From Diphasiastrum complanatum (taxonomy: Eukaryota > Streptophyta > Lycopodiopsida > Lycopodiales > Lycopodiaceae), in contig CM055092.1 of the NCBI GenBank assembly GCA_029204225.1, positions 101,555,789 to 101,619,788 on the forward strand: a stretch of 64,000 bases of DNA, in the 5' to 3' direction. Shown here piece after piece: positions 29,778 through 39,851 of the stretch (position 1 is its first letter; each line of letters starts with the position of its first letter). Below the pieces are notes generated by a model. It saw nothing but the letters and a program-made list of their open reading frames with translations. It made no database searches and was not told the DNA's origin. The translations under genes and the position numbers were made by a program.

Positions 29778-31330
29778 AGACATCCTCTCACCCTTCCTCT
29801 CCATTCTTTTCAGCCGAGCTGTCACCTCTGATTTTCCATCTCCATGGTCCACAAACCTCATTCACCCTATCCATAAAGGCGGGGACCCCATGAAAGTTGA
29901 CAACTACCGCACCATTATGATCAGCCACCTCTTCGCCAAAGTCTATGGTTCTATCCTACAGTCAGAGATTAGTACATAGATGAATGCCAGATCACTTTAT
30001 GCCATTGGACAGGCGGGTTTCAGATCGGGATATACTACATCGGATCATATCTTTACTTTGAGGTCCATTATTGAGGAGGCTAAGGCCAAGAGGGAACGTG
30101 TATACTGTTGCTTTGTGGATTTTCGCAAGGCCTTTGATTCTGTGCCTAGGTATCTATTGATACAGATACTTCACGATCAGGGCTTTCAGGAGGATGCTAT
30201 ACAGGCAGTAGTAGCATTGTACAAGCGTGTGGTTGGCAGGGTCCGACTATCAGGAGCTATTTCACCGGAGGTGGTTAGTACTATTGGGGTCAAACACGGA
30301 TGTCCACTCTCTCCTACACTTTTTGGTCTTTACATTGACGAGCTGGAGCACGTTATACAGAGAGATGGAGGGGAGGGATGTACATTGGGCGACCTCATTA
30401 TTGCTATCCTCCTGTATGCTGATGATGTGGTTTTGCTTTCACGGACGAGAGAGGGTTTGCAACGGCACTTAGACGCTCTTCTTTCTTTCTGCACATGGTG
30501 GGGTTTGTCAGTGAATGTGGCAAGACTAAGGTCATGGTGTTCAACACCTCTAGGTCTTTCATGATGCGGCAGGAGCTTCTATGGGATGGTCATCCACTGG
30601 AGGTTGTTGATTCATATACATATCTAGGGGTACTATTCTTGGGGCCCATGTTCAGCATGAGACATGCAGCTATTTTTCAGGTACGGAAGGGCTATGCCTC
30701 GCTGGTAGATTTGGAGAGACTTTGCTTCACTTCACACATCAGAGATGCGACCAGTAAGTGCCGACTCTTTGACACTATGGTTGTGCCCTTAGCTATGTAT
30801 GCTTCCGAGATATGGAGTACTGGTCTGACAGCTACTGATTGGACATATATCTCCCGGCTCCAGATTCGTTTGCTCTCCGGTATGATACGGGCTAAGCCCT
30901 CAGTACCACACTAGATTATACTGGCGGAGTTCGCAGCCCCCCCCATTCAGATTGAGGCCTTATTCCATATTGTGACTTTTATACAGAGGTTGGATGATCT
31001 TCAGGACGAGGGTACACACTATGCTGTTGCGGCCCTATCCTCATCCCGATGCCTACACTCAGAGGGACACCTTTTCTCATGGTATTCTCAGGCTTGTGGT
31101 CTCCTCTCCACATTGGGTATCCAGATCACTGACCTACCTGCGGGCACTCATCAGTACATCAGAGGCCTCCTCTACAGATCATATCTTCATATCACCTGGC
31201 AGGGTCCATTGGGGACCAAGAGTGATTTCTATCGTACACATTTTCTATCTCTTGATCCAGCTGGCTACCCCATACTATCTGGTTACTTGCTGAGGAGTAT
31301 ATCACACACATTACGGATAGAGATGGGTTT
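29775..31330 (+). pseudogene. LINE copy K, ORF2 RT and downstream part
   Basis: Starts at the (TC)n tail of J in the region before RT, with TAG at 29978-29980. RT from QAGFRSGYTTSDHIFTLRSI to CCFVDFRKAFDSVPRYLLIQ (about 30106), GVKHGCPLSPTLFGLYIDEL (about 30289), AILLYADDVVLLSRT (about 30403-30447). A 1-base shift at about 30520 moves the frame (KTKVMVFNTSRSF). The thumb and connection follow to LLYRSYLHITWQGPLGTKSD and IEMGLVGGA at 31330, where it meets minus-strand LINE L. The knuckle, 3' UTR and tail are missing. Confidence 0.8.
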
Positions 31331-34300
31331 AGTAGGTGGAGCCCGTTGACGTCGCCTGTGAACAGGAGCATGTATAGTGTGTCTCTGTGTAAGAGGTCTG
31401 GTAGGGCGTGTAACTCTCGTGACCGCCTGAGGCTGGGTGATGCGTCGTCTCTGCATCCTAGGTCTGGGAATGTCGTCGCAATCGCTGTCAGTCATGTCTG
31501 CATCAGAACGTGATCTCCGGCGAGAGAAGAAGGATGTAATCTGAGACTGTGAGTCTGGATAGGTGTGCTGAGCTGTCTGACATAGGTCCTGACGCAGGAG
31601 GGACATCTCACGTATCATAAGTGCCACACATCTAGGGTCCTCATATGAGATGAGGGATCGTAATGTAACTGGTGTCTGACGAAAAAGGCAATGATATCGT
31701 CCTCTAATCTCATAGTAAGCTGGACATGTGAAAAGGAAATGCCCCTCTGTCTCAACCATAGATAATGAACATAACTGACAAAAACGCTCCTCACGTGGGG
31801 TACCCTGGAAGCGTCCAGTCTCAATCGCCAACTGGTGTGAGGACACTCGGAACTGGCCCAGAATAAATCGGAGCCAATGAGATAGCCCTCACGGTGAGAT
31901 AGTGTGGTAAAACTGGAAATCCAACTGTGTCTAGCTCCAAAAAGTGTGTCCTTTAATAGTCGGGTTTGACCCCGAGCTGTCCCTGCCATGTCCAGCTCAG
32001 GTATGCTCTATAGAGAAAGCGTCTGATATACTCATGGGTGCCCGATGGAAGGTCTGTGATAGAAATCCCAAGTGTATCCAGCATCCGGGAGGCCTGAGAG
32101 AACCATGATAGTCGATGCCCCTGATCATAAAGGTCTCGCGAGGAGGAAAGTGCCGTCTGTGTGTATCTCTGCTCATCAGTGGGTAACGTCATAATACGCT
32201 GAATATATAGAATAAGCTGGAAGATGGCGGATAGCTGAATGGGAGGGACCGCGACCTCTGTCAGGATAATCTGATGTGGGACAGATGGCTTAGCCCGTAT
32301 CATACGAGATAGCATGAGAACCTGCAGTCGTGAAGTACTGGCCCAATCCGAAGTGTAAGACCTGCACACCATACCTCTGCTGCATATAGGGCTGTGGGAG
32401 TAACGAGAGTATCAAAAAGCTGACATTTACTCGGGGCATCCCGAATAAACCGTCTGAAATAGAAGCGCTCTAACTGGACAAGGGAGGCGTGACCCTTACC
32501 AAGTCTGGCGGAGGCTGCCTGTCGCATGCCAAAGATAGGACCTGTAAAAAGCACGCCAAGGTAAGTGTAAGAAGATACGACCTCCAAGGGTTGCCTATCA
32601 AAGATGAGTTCCTGGTGCTGCATAAAAGCTCTCGATGTGTTGAAAACCATAACTGTCGTTTTCAATATGTTAACCCCCAATCCCCATCTACTGCAGAAGG
32701 CATGAAGGCTGTCCAGCTGTCGCTGTAATCCCTCTCTGGAAGAAGATAGGAGGACCACGTCATCTGCATATAAAAGTATAGCAATCAAGATGCTCCCAAG
32801 CCTGCAACCTGTGCCACCGCATCCCTCAATAACTCTCTCAAGCTCGTCAATATATAGTCCAAATAGGGTTGGGGATAGAGAACAACCCTGTTTCACGCCA
32901 ATAGTGCTCCAGATGTGGTCTGAGTGCCGGTATCACTCCGAAAACATCCAAGGACTCTCTCATATAGTGTCATCACTGCCAAGATCATGTCAGTAGAAAA
33001 ACCAAGATCACGTAGACGCTGAATGAGAAGGGATCGTGGAACAGAGTCGAAGGCTTTCCTGAAGTCAACAAAACAACAGTAGACCCGTTCTCTTCTGTGT
33101 CTAGCCTCCTCAATAATGGCCCGAAGGGTGAAGATATGATCTGTGGTGGAGTAGTGTGCTCTGAAACCTGCCTAGCCCAATGCATGTAATCTCCTAGACT
33201 CTGCCTTAGAACTGACTGTTGACTGTAGGATGGTGCCATATAACTTAGCAATGATTTGTCCAATCATAATGGTGCGATAGTTTCCAGGGTCCATGGGGTC
33301 ACCAGTTTTATGAATGGGGTGGATGATGTTGGTGCACCAGGAGGAAGGGAAGGCGGAGACAACTGCTTGATTAAGCAAAGTGGCTAGGATCGGTGAAAGT
33401 ATATCTGCAGCATGGATTAATAGTTCTTTGATGGCGGTCAAGACCATGTCCCGGGTGAAGAAAGTGAAAGTAGTCGGTCGGGGAGAAATGGAGACGGGTG
33501 TGTCCGTGGGTACAGTATATAAGGTAGTGGCATATGTAGTCCAGGTATGGAGGTCAGTGAGGGGAGGAGGTGGGGCACGGGGGATGAATTCTCTCCAGAA
33601 GGCACCAGATGAGGAACTGCAAAGGGAATCGACTAAGTTTTTCCCTTTTTGAGTTTCATACGTCCGTTTCTTCCGTCGGAGGGCATAATGGAAAGATTGA
33701 CGAGTTGCAGGAAGGTGTGTATTATGCAATCTAGCTTGGGTAACTTGGAGATGGAGGATACGACATTCGGCGTCAAACCAGGGAGGTCGGATAGGGTGTG
33801 ACGGAGTGGGTGGGCGTCGATGTGGTTTGGAGGGAAAGGAAAATGCTGCAGCGGTATGTAGTGACGTGGTAAGGAAGATAGCTTGTGTCTCCAACGACGT
33901 GTGGTGGGGGAAATGACAAAGAGATGAACTGACGGCGTCCTGGTATGTCTTGATGTGAGAGCGATCAAAGGTGTATTTGGGTGCACGAGAGATGGGTGGA
34001 ATAATGAGTGGTTGGGAAGTCGGGATGGAGCCCATACTGAAAGATAGGAAGGAGTGATCGGAAAGGGTAGTGGGAAGAATGTGGAAAACAGATATAAGTG
34101 GGATAAAAGCTGGTGACCCCATGAGATAGTCGACAACACTGTGTCCTCCGCTATGTGGATGGCAAGTGAATCTGCTAGAATGTGGCCAGCAAGCCAAGCC
34201 ATTGTAAATGGCCAACTCGTGAGCCTCACCCATCTGTAGAAGGTACTCTCCATAACTCGTGATAGGGCCCATGATATCCTCTGAGCTCCTAGTGATGCCA

Positions 34301-34820
34301 ATGTCCTCACAATAAATAGCTCGTGTACGTAATATGTCATCAGTGTCGTGGAAAGCCACCTGTCTGGTAGCAGTCCTGGCATTAAAGTCGCCAGTGAGAA
34401 GGACATAACCCCGATCTGTAAATCTGACAATGTCAGCGGAGAGATCAGTATAAGGAGAGCCAGAGCCGTCTGCAAAGGAGGAGGACTCTGGAGGGAAGTA
34501 GCAGGCAGCAATGAAGAGATCCCTATCTAAACCGATAGCTCGCCCTGTGCCTCGATAAAATCATGCAACTCCACCCGAACCTCTGCCACTCGCTGATCGA
34601 GTCTCTGTCCTATAAACTGAATCCCATCTGTAACCTGCAAATGTGGGTAGTCCTCTCTCTGGGCTCTCATGTATCTCCATAAAAAATAATATATCTCTGT
34701 CTGTGATGAAGTCGGTAAGATCTCCAGCCGTGGATGATGAGTGTATGCCATTACAGTTCCATATTCCAAGATGTAGGTGGTGTGGAGGGGGTCCCGGGAT
34801 GCTCCCATGCTCGGGGACCC
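31331..34820 (-). pseudogene. LINE L ORF2 (endonuclease, RT, knuckle, PIP-like motif)
   Basis: Endonuclease: GIWNCNGIHSSSTAGDLTDF, FMEIHE, LLTGDFNAR, GGHSVVDYLMGSPAF, LSDHSFLSF, with a stop and a small deletion near 34560. From 34359 the frame is open for 395 codons through the linker to RLHALG (stop near 33172). RT continues as CCFVDFRKAFDSVPRSLLIQ (about 33040-33099), with a frameshift near 32930, then MKQGCSLSPTLFGLYIDELE (from 32896) and AILLYADDVVLLSSS (about 32740-32785). A frameshift near 32350 moves to MIRAKPSVPHQIILTEVAVP, and a stop follows at about 31950. The knuckle CQLCSLSMVETEGHFLFTC (about 31725-31781) and QSQITSFFSRRRSR (31549 to 31508) follow. Catalytic YADD, SDH and GDFN motifs are all preserved, but four or more lesions make it inactive. 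Confidence 0.85.
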
Positions 34821-34827
34821 CAATTTC

Positions 34828-36054
34828 CTATAGGTTGTTTCCGGATGTAGGACCATCGAGGTACCGAACAACTCCATCACGATAGATTGCTCGTCTTCCG
34901 GTCGCTTTGGCGCTTTGGAGTGCTTGGCGTCTCTCTTCAACTTGGATATAGGTAAGGTCATCATCCATGAAGATTTTGGTGTCTCTCAATTTGGTTCTTT
35001 TCCGCAAGGTTGCCTTACGATATGCATGTGACGTGAAGCGGAGGACCAAGGTAGTGGTGTCTTTCCTAGTACGCCATGCTGTATCCAAACCATCTGCATT
35101 GTGTCCTAGGGTAGTGCATAAATTTTTTTTTGCTTCGTCAACGGCATTTTGGGTGTCCACGATGCCTCGTACCCTAATATTGAGAGCCTTGGAATCTCGA
35201 AGTTTCTCTTCCGTAAGAGTAGCGGAAATGAATGATGAAAAAGGGGGAGACTTACTTCCGTCATCGGCTGTCCAAGGTGGACTGGTAGCTTTGTTCTTGG
35301 TGATGATAGAAGCCCATGTGTTCGTCGATTTTTTGTGTTGGTTCAGTCGTTGTTCCAGATCTTGAATCTTCATCTTTGTCTTTTCTTCTGGCTGGGAAGC
35401 ATATTTATTTTCCATTTCTGTCCGGAGCTGTTGGTTCTCTGTGCGTAGGTGGATGATTTCCAGTTTCAGAGTTTGCACATCTATCTTCAATTCTTTCAGT
35501 TGGTAGGCTAGGAAATTCTCGAAGGATTTGGAGGAGGTGTAGTTGGCATGAGACAAGAAGGGGGTGTCTGGAGCAGCGTTGGTAGAGATGGGAGTCGAAG
35601 GGACAGGGGATGAGGGAGGGTTCGAGTGGGATTGCTGTTGCGTAGCAGTGGGGGCAGGTGTCGGTTGCGCAGCAGGAGGGACCTGTTGCTCAGTAGCAGG
35701 ATGGCATGTGGAGGGGGAGTGGAGAGAAGGGGCAGCAGGTGGGCAGGACAGGGCAGCAGGTGGGGCGGAGGAGGACGGCGGAGCAACAGATGGGTAGGGC
35801 AGGGCATTAGGTAGATCAGAGGAGGGCGAGTGGGCAACAGGTGGAGCGAAAGAAGGGGAGGGCAGGGTAGCAAGTGGAGCTGAGGAGGGCAGTTGGTGGA
35901 CAATGGACAGAGGATGGTGTTGGTGGGCATCAGATGGAGCGGAGGGAGGTGGAGCGGAGGATGGGTGGGCAGCAGATGGAGCGGAGGGAGGTGGAGCGGA
36001 AGAGGGGGGGGGGGAGCAGTAGGCGGAGCGGAGGGGGGTGAAGCAACAATACAT
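34828..36054 (-). CDS. LINE L ORF1 (part of a 589-codon fused frame)
   Basis: Open frame without stops, MYCCFTPLRSAYC at 36054 to YLDGPTSGNNL and stop at 34828. Residues 1-150 are Pro/Ser/Ala-rich with repeats such as PPPSAPSAAHPSSAPPPSAP. Coiled coil at about residues 190-260 (LKIDVQTLKLEIIHLRTENQ). RRM-like C-terminal domain (ALNIRVRGIVDTQNAVDEAK, LRDTKIFMDDDLTYIQVEER, RAIYRDGVVRYLD). It is the only ORF1 here that is intact over its whole RNA-binding part. The same frame is open upstream to 36597 because it is fused to the ORF2 linker of copy M, so no native ORF1 start (MAPRTRG type) is present. RNA-binding chaperone role by family; expression unknown. Confidence 0.7.
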   Translation of the reverse strand: MYCCFTPLRSAYCSPPPSSAPPPSAPSAAHPSSAPPPSAPSDAHQHHPLSIVHQLPSSAPLATLPSPSFAPPVAHSPSSDLPNALPYPSVAPPSSSAPPAALSCPPAAPSLHSPSTCHPATEQQVPPAAQPTPAPTATQQQSHSNPPSSPVPSTPISTNAAPDTPFLSHANYTSSKSFENFLAYQLKELKIDVQTLKLEIIHLRTENQQLRTEMENKYASQPEEKTKMKIQDLEQRLNQHKKSTNTWASIITKNKATSPPWTADDGSKSPPFSSFISATLTEEKLRDSKALNIRVRGIVDTQNAVDEAKKNLCTTLGHNADGLDTAWRTRKDTTTLVLRFTSHAYRKATLRKRTKLRDTKIFMDDDLTYIQVEERRQALQSAKATGRRAIYRDGVVRYLDGPTSGNNL

Positions 36055-37269
36055 CTTCTTAATGGCTGCAAGTACCATGTCAGATGTGAAGAAGGAGAAC
36101 TCAGATGGCCGTGGAGATATGGAGATAGGTGAGTCGGTAGGGATCGTGTACAGGCTAGTAGCATAATTAGTCGAAATGCGGAGGTCCTTCAGGAGAGGTG
36201 GTGGAGAGCGAGGAATGAACTCACGCCAAAAAGCTCCCGAAGAAGAGCTGAAAAGAAGGTCAATGAGGCGTTTCCCTTCAGAATCATCATGGGAACGCTT
36301 CTTACGGCGAGCACGATGGTAGGAGCGTCGGGAAGATCGAAGCAGATGTGGGGTGTGGATGCGTGAGTAGGTTACTGACTGATGAAGAGAACGACACTCG
36401 GTATCGTACCAAGGAGGGTGTAGTGGTCGAGGTGTGCGTCGGGTCTTTCTGGGGTGGGGTTTTGTGGGGAGGGTTAATGATGCGGCCGTGTGGAGAGAGG
36501 TGGTGAGAAAATCAGCCTGGGTGTCGACACTATTTATGTCCTCCACTGTGAGGGTGGCATGTATAACTGTCTGAATGTGGCCAGCAGGATAAGCCATTAT
36601 AAATGGCTAGCTCATGTGCCTCTCCAAACTGCAATAAGTGCTCACCATATGAAGTAGTAGGTCCCAAACTGTCCGCGAAGGTCCTGATAACTCCAAGCAT
36701 ATCACTGTCCAGGGCACAAACACGTAGCTGATCAGTGATGTCGAAGAACTCTGTCCGTCTTGAAGATGTCCGAGCATTAAAATCCCTTGTGAGGGGAATA
36801 TGCCCCCGCTCTGAGAATCTGATAATGTCTGGTGAGAGGCATGATATGGAGATCCCATACCCTCAGCAAAAGACGAGGACTCCGGTGAAAAGTAACATGC
36901 TGCAATGAAAAGATCTCTATCCAAGCCAATATCCTGACCCACGATGTGAGTCCATATGTAGCGGGCCTGCACGTCATGTCGGATGAAGTCAATACTCGAA
37001 TGAAGAGCCTCTCTATACAAGCAGGCGACCCCACCTGAACCTCGTCCACTAGCAGATCTAGTCTCTACTGAGTCCCATCTGTATCCAGGAAAAGAAGGAA
37101 GTTCTCGCTCCGGGAACTCGTGTGTCTCCATGAAGAATAATATATCTCTACCTGTAATAAAATCAACAAGGTCCCCTGCCACAGAAGATGAGTGTATGCC
37201 AGCACAATTCCACACTCCTATCCGAAGGTGGTGTGGATGGGGCCCCGGGGTGCTCCCACCCCCAGGCAC
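36055..37269 (-). pseudogene. LINE M ORF2 endonuclease and linker
   Basis: The best-preserved endonuclease N-terminus: HHLRIGVWNCAGIHSSSVAG, ITGRDILFFMETHEFPEREL (catalytic Glu), GYRWDSVETRSASGRGSGGV, RDLFIAACYFSPESSSFAEG. After about 36850 the frame shifts and the SDH region is lost or scrambled. The linker resumes as DFLTTSLHTAASLTLPTKPH (about 36510), PPWYDTECRSLHQSV, FWREFIPRSPPPLLKD and SFFTSDMVLAAIKK, the last in frame with ORF1 of copy L. Opens 10 bp before the ORF1 stop at 37279. Confidence 0.75.
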
Positions 37270-37278
37270 CCCAAATCC

Positions 37279-38541
37279 CTAGCACTGGGATCTACTAGGT
37301 GCACTATCAAGAAAGCGCACTCGTCCATCTCAATAAATAACTCGTCTGCCAGACTCACGGGCTGCTTGAAAGGCCTTACGCCTCTCCTCCACCTGGATAT
37401 ATGTGAGGTCGTCATCCATATAGATAGTGGTGCCACGAAGCTTAGCTCTGCACCGCAAAGCATCTCGGCGACTCTCTAGAGAAGTGAAACGGATAATGAG
37501 TGTAGCTGCATCTCTGGTGGTCCTCCAAGCTGTATCTCGCCCATCTGTCATATGTCCTAGAGTGGTCTCGAAAAATCTCATGGCTTCGGCAATGGCATCT
37601 TGTGTGTCCGGTATCCCACGAACCCTGATGTTGTGGGCCTTTTGCTCCCTTGACCTCTCTTCCGAAATGGTGGCTGAGATGACGGAGGAGATGGGGGTGC
37701 TAGGCTTGGTGCCTTTCTGCAAGACTGTTTACTTGAGGATTGAAGCAGTCTCTTCAACCTGTTTTTCAAGCGATGAGAGTTTGCTGCCCATGTCGTCCAA
37801 TTTGAAAAGAGCTGCCCACGTTTTTGTCTCTTGAACATGTTTTTCCAAGCAAGATATTTTATTTGAAGTTTCCTCCGAGACACTATTTTCTGCAAATTGT
37901 TGCTTGAGAAACACATTTTCTTGTTCAAGCCGCTCCATTCGCTCATTAACACGACAGAGATCCCGAACCAGCTTGCCATTCTCCGTTTCGAAAAAGTGTA
38001 ATTGTCTCTTAAGGCCGAGGATTTCTTGCTGGATGAAGCTGAGGTCATAAGCAAAGAGGCCTTCAGTAGGTTTAGAAGGGGTATAATCAACAAGCGGATT
38101 TGTAATCGTCGTGGAAATTCCGGCAGCAGATGCGGTAGGTACGGTAGATAGTTCAAAAACAGATTCGGAGGTAGGTTCAGATGTAGAAGCAAGAGGATCT
38201 GCGCTGGAAAGTGCTGTCAGAGCTGATTCTGAGGTGGAGCCAGCAGCGGACAGGTTAGGAAATGCGATGGAGCCCTGAGGTGGAGCGGTGGCAGCAGCGG
38301 AGCTGTGTGCTGGAGCAACGGCGGAGCTAGGTGTTGGAGCGATGGCAACAGCGGATAGGTTAGGGCCAGCAGCGGAGCTGTGTGGTGGGGCGATGGCAGC
38401 AGCGGACAGGTTAGGGCCATCTGCGGACAGGTAGCTAGGTGCGGTGGAGACAGCTGAAAGAAGCGGATCTCCGGTGGAGCCAGCAGCTGAGCGTGGAGGA
38501 GAGTGGGGGGAGTTACCTCCCCCTCGCGTGCGTGGAGCCAT
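37279..38541 (-). pseudogene. LINE M ORF1
   Basis: Starts MAPRTRGGGNSPHSPPRSAA. Residues 25-110 carry an imperfect repeat (SADGPNLSAAAIAPPHSSAA, GPNLSAVAIAPTPSSAV) encoded by a GC-rich minisatellite at about 38220-38450. Coiled coils follow (QEILGLKRQLHFFETENGKL, VRDLCRVNERMERLEQENVF). A stop is met near 37729; the same protein continues as QKGTKPSTPISSVISATISE, NIRVRGIPDTQDAIAEAM, IYMDDDLTYIQVEERRKAFQ, with a further stop near 37340 and the end at 37279. Same domain order as copies A, E and L. Confidence 0.75.
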
Positions 38542-38592
38542 GTGGTGGAGCGCTGACAGCAAACAGATCGCAGCTAGGAGGGCGCCACCATA

Positions 38593-38596
<4 letters not shown>

Positions 38597-38655
<59 letters not shown>

Positions 38656-39300
38656 GAAAGAAAGAAAGAAAGAAATTGTATTAATGTCTGTTGGGTGCCC
38701 AAGGGCACATAATACAGAATGAGCATATAAAAGCAAATATACAAGAGCTTAACCTCCAGCTCTGAAGAGGGTATAGGTGCAAGAGCTTAACCGCCTGCTC
38801 TGCTGAGGAAAGTAAAAGGATAAATATCAATCTCGAAAAAAGCGTCTGATACCCATAGAAGCTGTGAGCTGTGATCGAGGAGCTCTGGTAAACCCTAAAC
38901 CCTAAAGCCTCTACCACCATGGGGAGTGAGGCGAACTCCGCTAAAAGAATCTCATGAGGAACTGATGGCTTCGCACGAATCATCCTCCCTAACATGGTGA
39001 TCTGCAGGCGAGTGATGTCTCTCCAAGTACCCTGAGATATCCCTGGGCACCAAACCTCCGCCGAGTGCATAGCCACTGGTGAGACCATTGTAGAGAAAAG
39101 GTGGTCTCTAGAAGCAGGATCATGAATATGGTAAGTAGTACACACTCTCTCCATATGTACCAAGGCTGCATCATGCCCCTTACGCAAGCGAGATAGAGCA
39201 GTAGAGCGAAAAGTGAGTAAGGGGCCGATGAATAGTACACCTAGATAGGTGTATGATGTAACAATCTCCAATTGCTGTATGATGCATGACAACATGGTGA
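38597..39300 (-). mobile_element. LINE copy N, internally deleted with complete 3' end
   Basis: On the minus strand, an ORF2 fragment (QQLEIVTSYTYLGVLFIGPL to EILLAEFASLPMVVEA) is joined at about 38905 directly to the 3' UTR. The 3' hairpin GTGCCCTTGGGCAC (38708 to 38695) is followed by CAACAGACATTAATACAA and a tail of TTTC and about 25 TC units down to 38597. Closely related to copy H (same CTTYHIHxPA segment). Confidence 0.8.
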
Positions 39301-39430
39301 TCTGTAGATGAGTGATACTAGCCTAGTCTGTTGATGTGAGTCTCATGTACCAAGTTCTTGCAGCATACATGGTTGTGGGAGTGACTAGTGCCTCAAATAA
39401 CCAGCACTTAGTTTGTGCGTCTGTTATGAA
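39301..39430 (-). mobile_element. LINE ORF2 thumb fragment
   Basis: The minus strand reads LFEALVTPTTMYAARTWYMR and then THLQITML. Its 5' 90 bp are a near copy of 39854-39945. Confidence 0.65.
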
Positions 39431-39851
39431 CATATTCGCAGATTTTGATATCAACTATGCATAAAAGACAACAAAAAGCATTTACAAAGCATTCTCCAAC
39501 TAAGAAACTGTATGAATATCAACGGCCGCCGATAGCTCAGGCAGATCTCCAACTACGATCTCCAAAATAGTACAACTCCCCTACAAGAAGCCCAAGACTC
39601 AAAATGATCAAAGCTAGCAAATGACCAGCCTTAGTGGCTATTTATAGTGGACAAACCCTACCTCCCTTCATATTGATTTGGAGGGAATGTGAAATTCAAA
39701 AATTAGGGCCAAAAAGTAGAAAACCATGTAAAATAGTATTTCCAGGCCTGTCACTTGAAAATATAAAATGCGTGTCCGCTAATACTTTTGAAAGTAGAGA
39801 AGTATGGACTATAATGCGTGTCCATAACAGCAACATGTATATGCTACCTAA
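39431..39851. other. ~420-bp insert between duplicated LINE segments, LTR-like
   Basis: Non-LINE sequence with no gene. Part of it (39531-39640) resembles 51040-51150 (shared TACAAGAAGC and GATCTC motifs), so it may be an LTR fragment of a dispersed family. Identity low. Confidence 0.3.

Larger units (their letters stand above)
31331..36054 (-). mobile_element. LINE copy L, nearly complete (ORF1 + ORF2), 3' end lost
   Basis: The most complete copy: ORF1 (36054 to 34828), then an ORF2 carrying endonuclease, RT and C-terminus to the PIP-like motif, ending at 31331 against copy K in tail-to-tail orientation. No 3' UTR, hairpin or tail. At 36054/36055 its ORF1 is fused to the truncated ORF2 of copy M. 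Confidence 0.8.
36055..38596 (-). mobile_element. LINE copy M, 5' part (ORF1 and endonuclease)
   Basis: A 5'-complete LINE starting right after the (TTTC)n(TC)n tail of copy N, with leader, ORF1 (38541 to 37279), endonuclease (37269 to about 36600) and the start of the linker. It is then cut at MVLAAIKK (36055), where ORF1 of copy L begins. Confidence 0.8.

Noticed and set aside
33633-34511. 292-codon minus-strand frame as a gene
   Set aside because: It overlaps the LINE L ORF2 frame that contains GGHSVVDYLM and SDHS; it is a shadow frame.
35508-36164. Pro/Leu-rich 218-codon open frame as a separate gene
   Set aside because: It is another frame of the GC-rich Pro/Ser repeat of LINE L ORF1.
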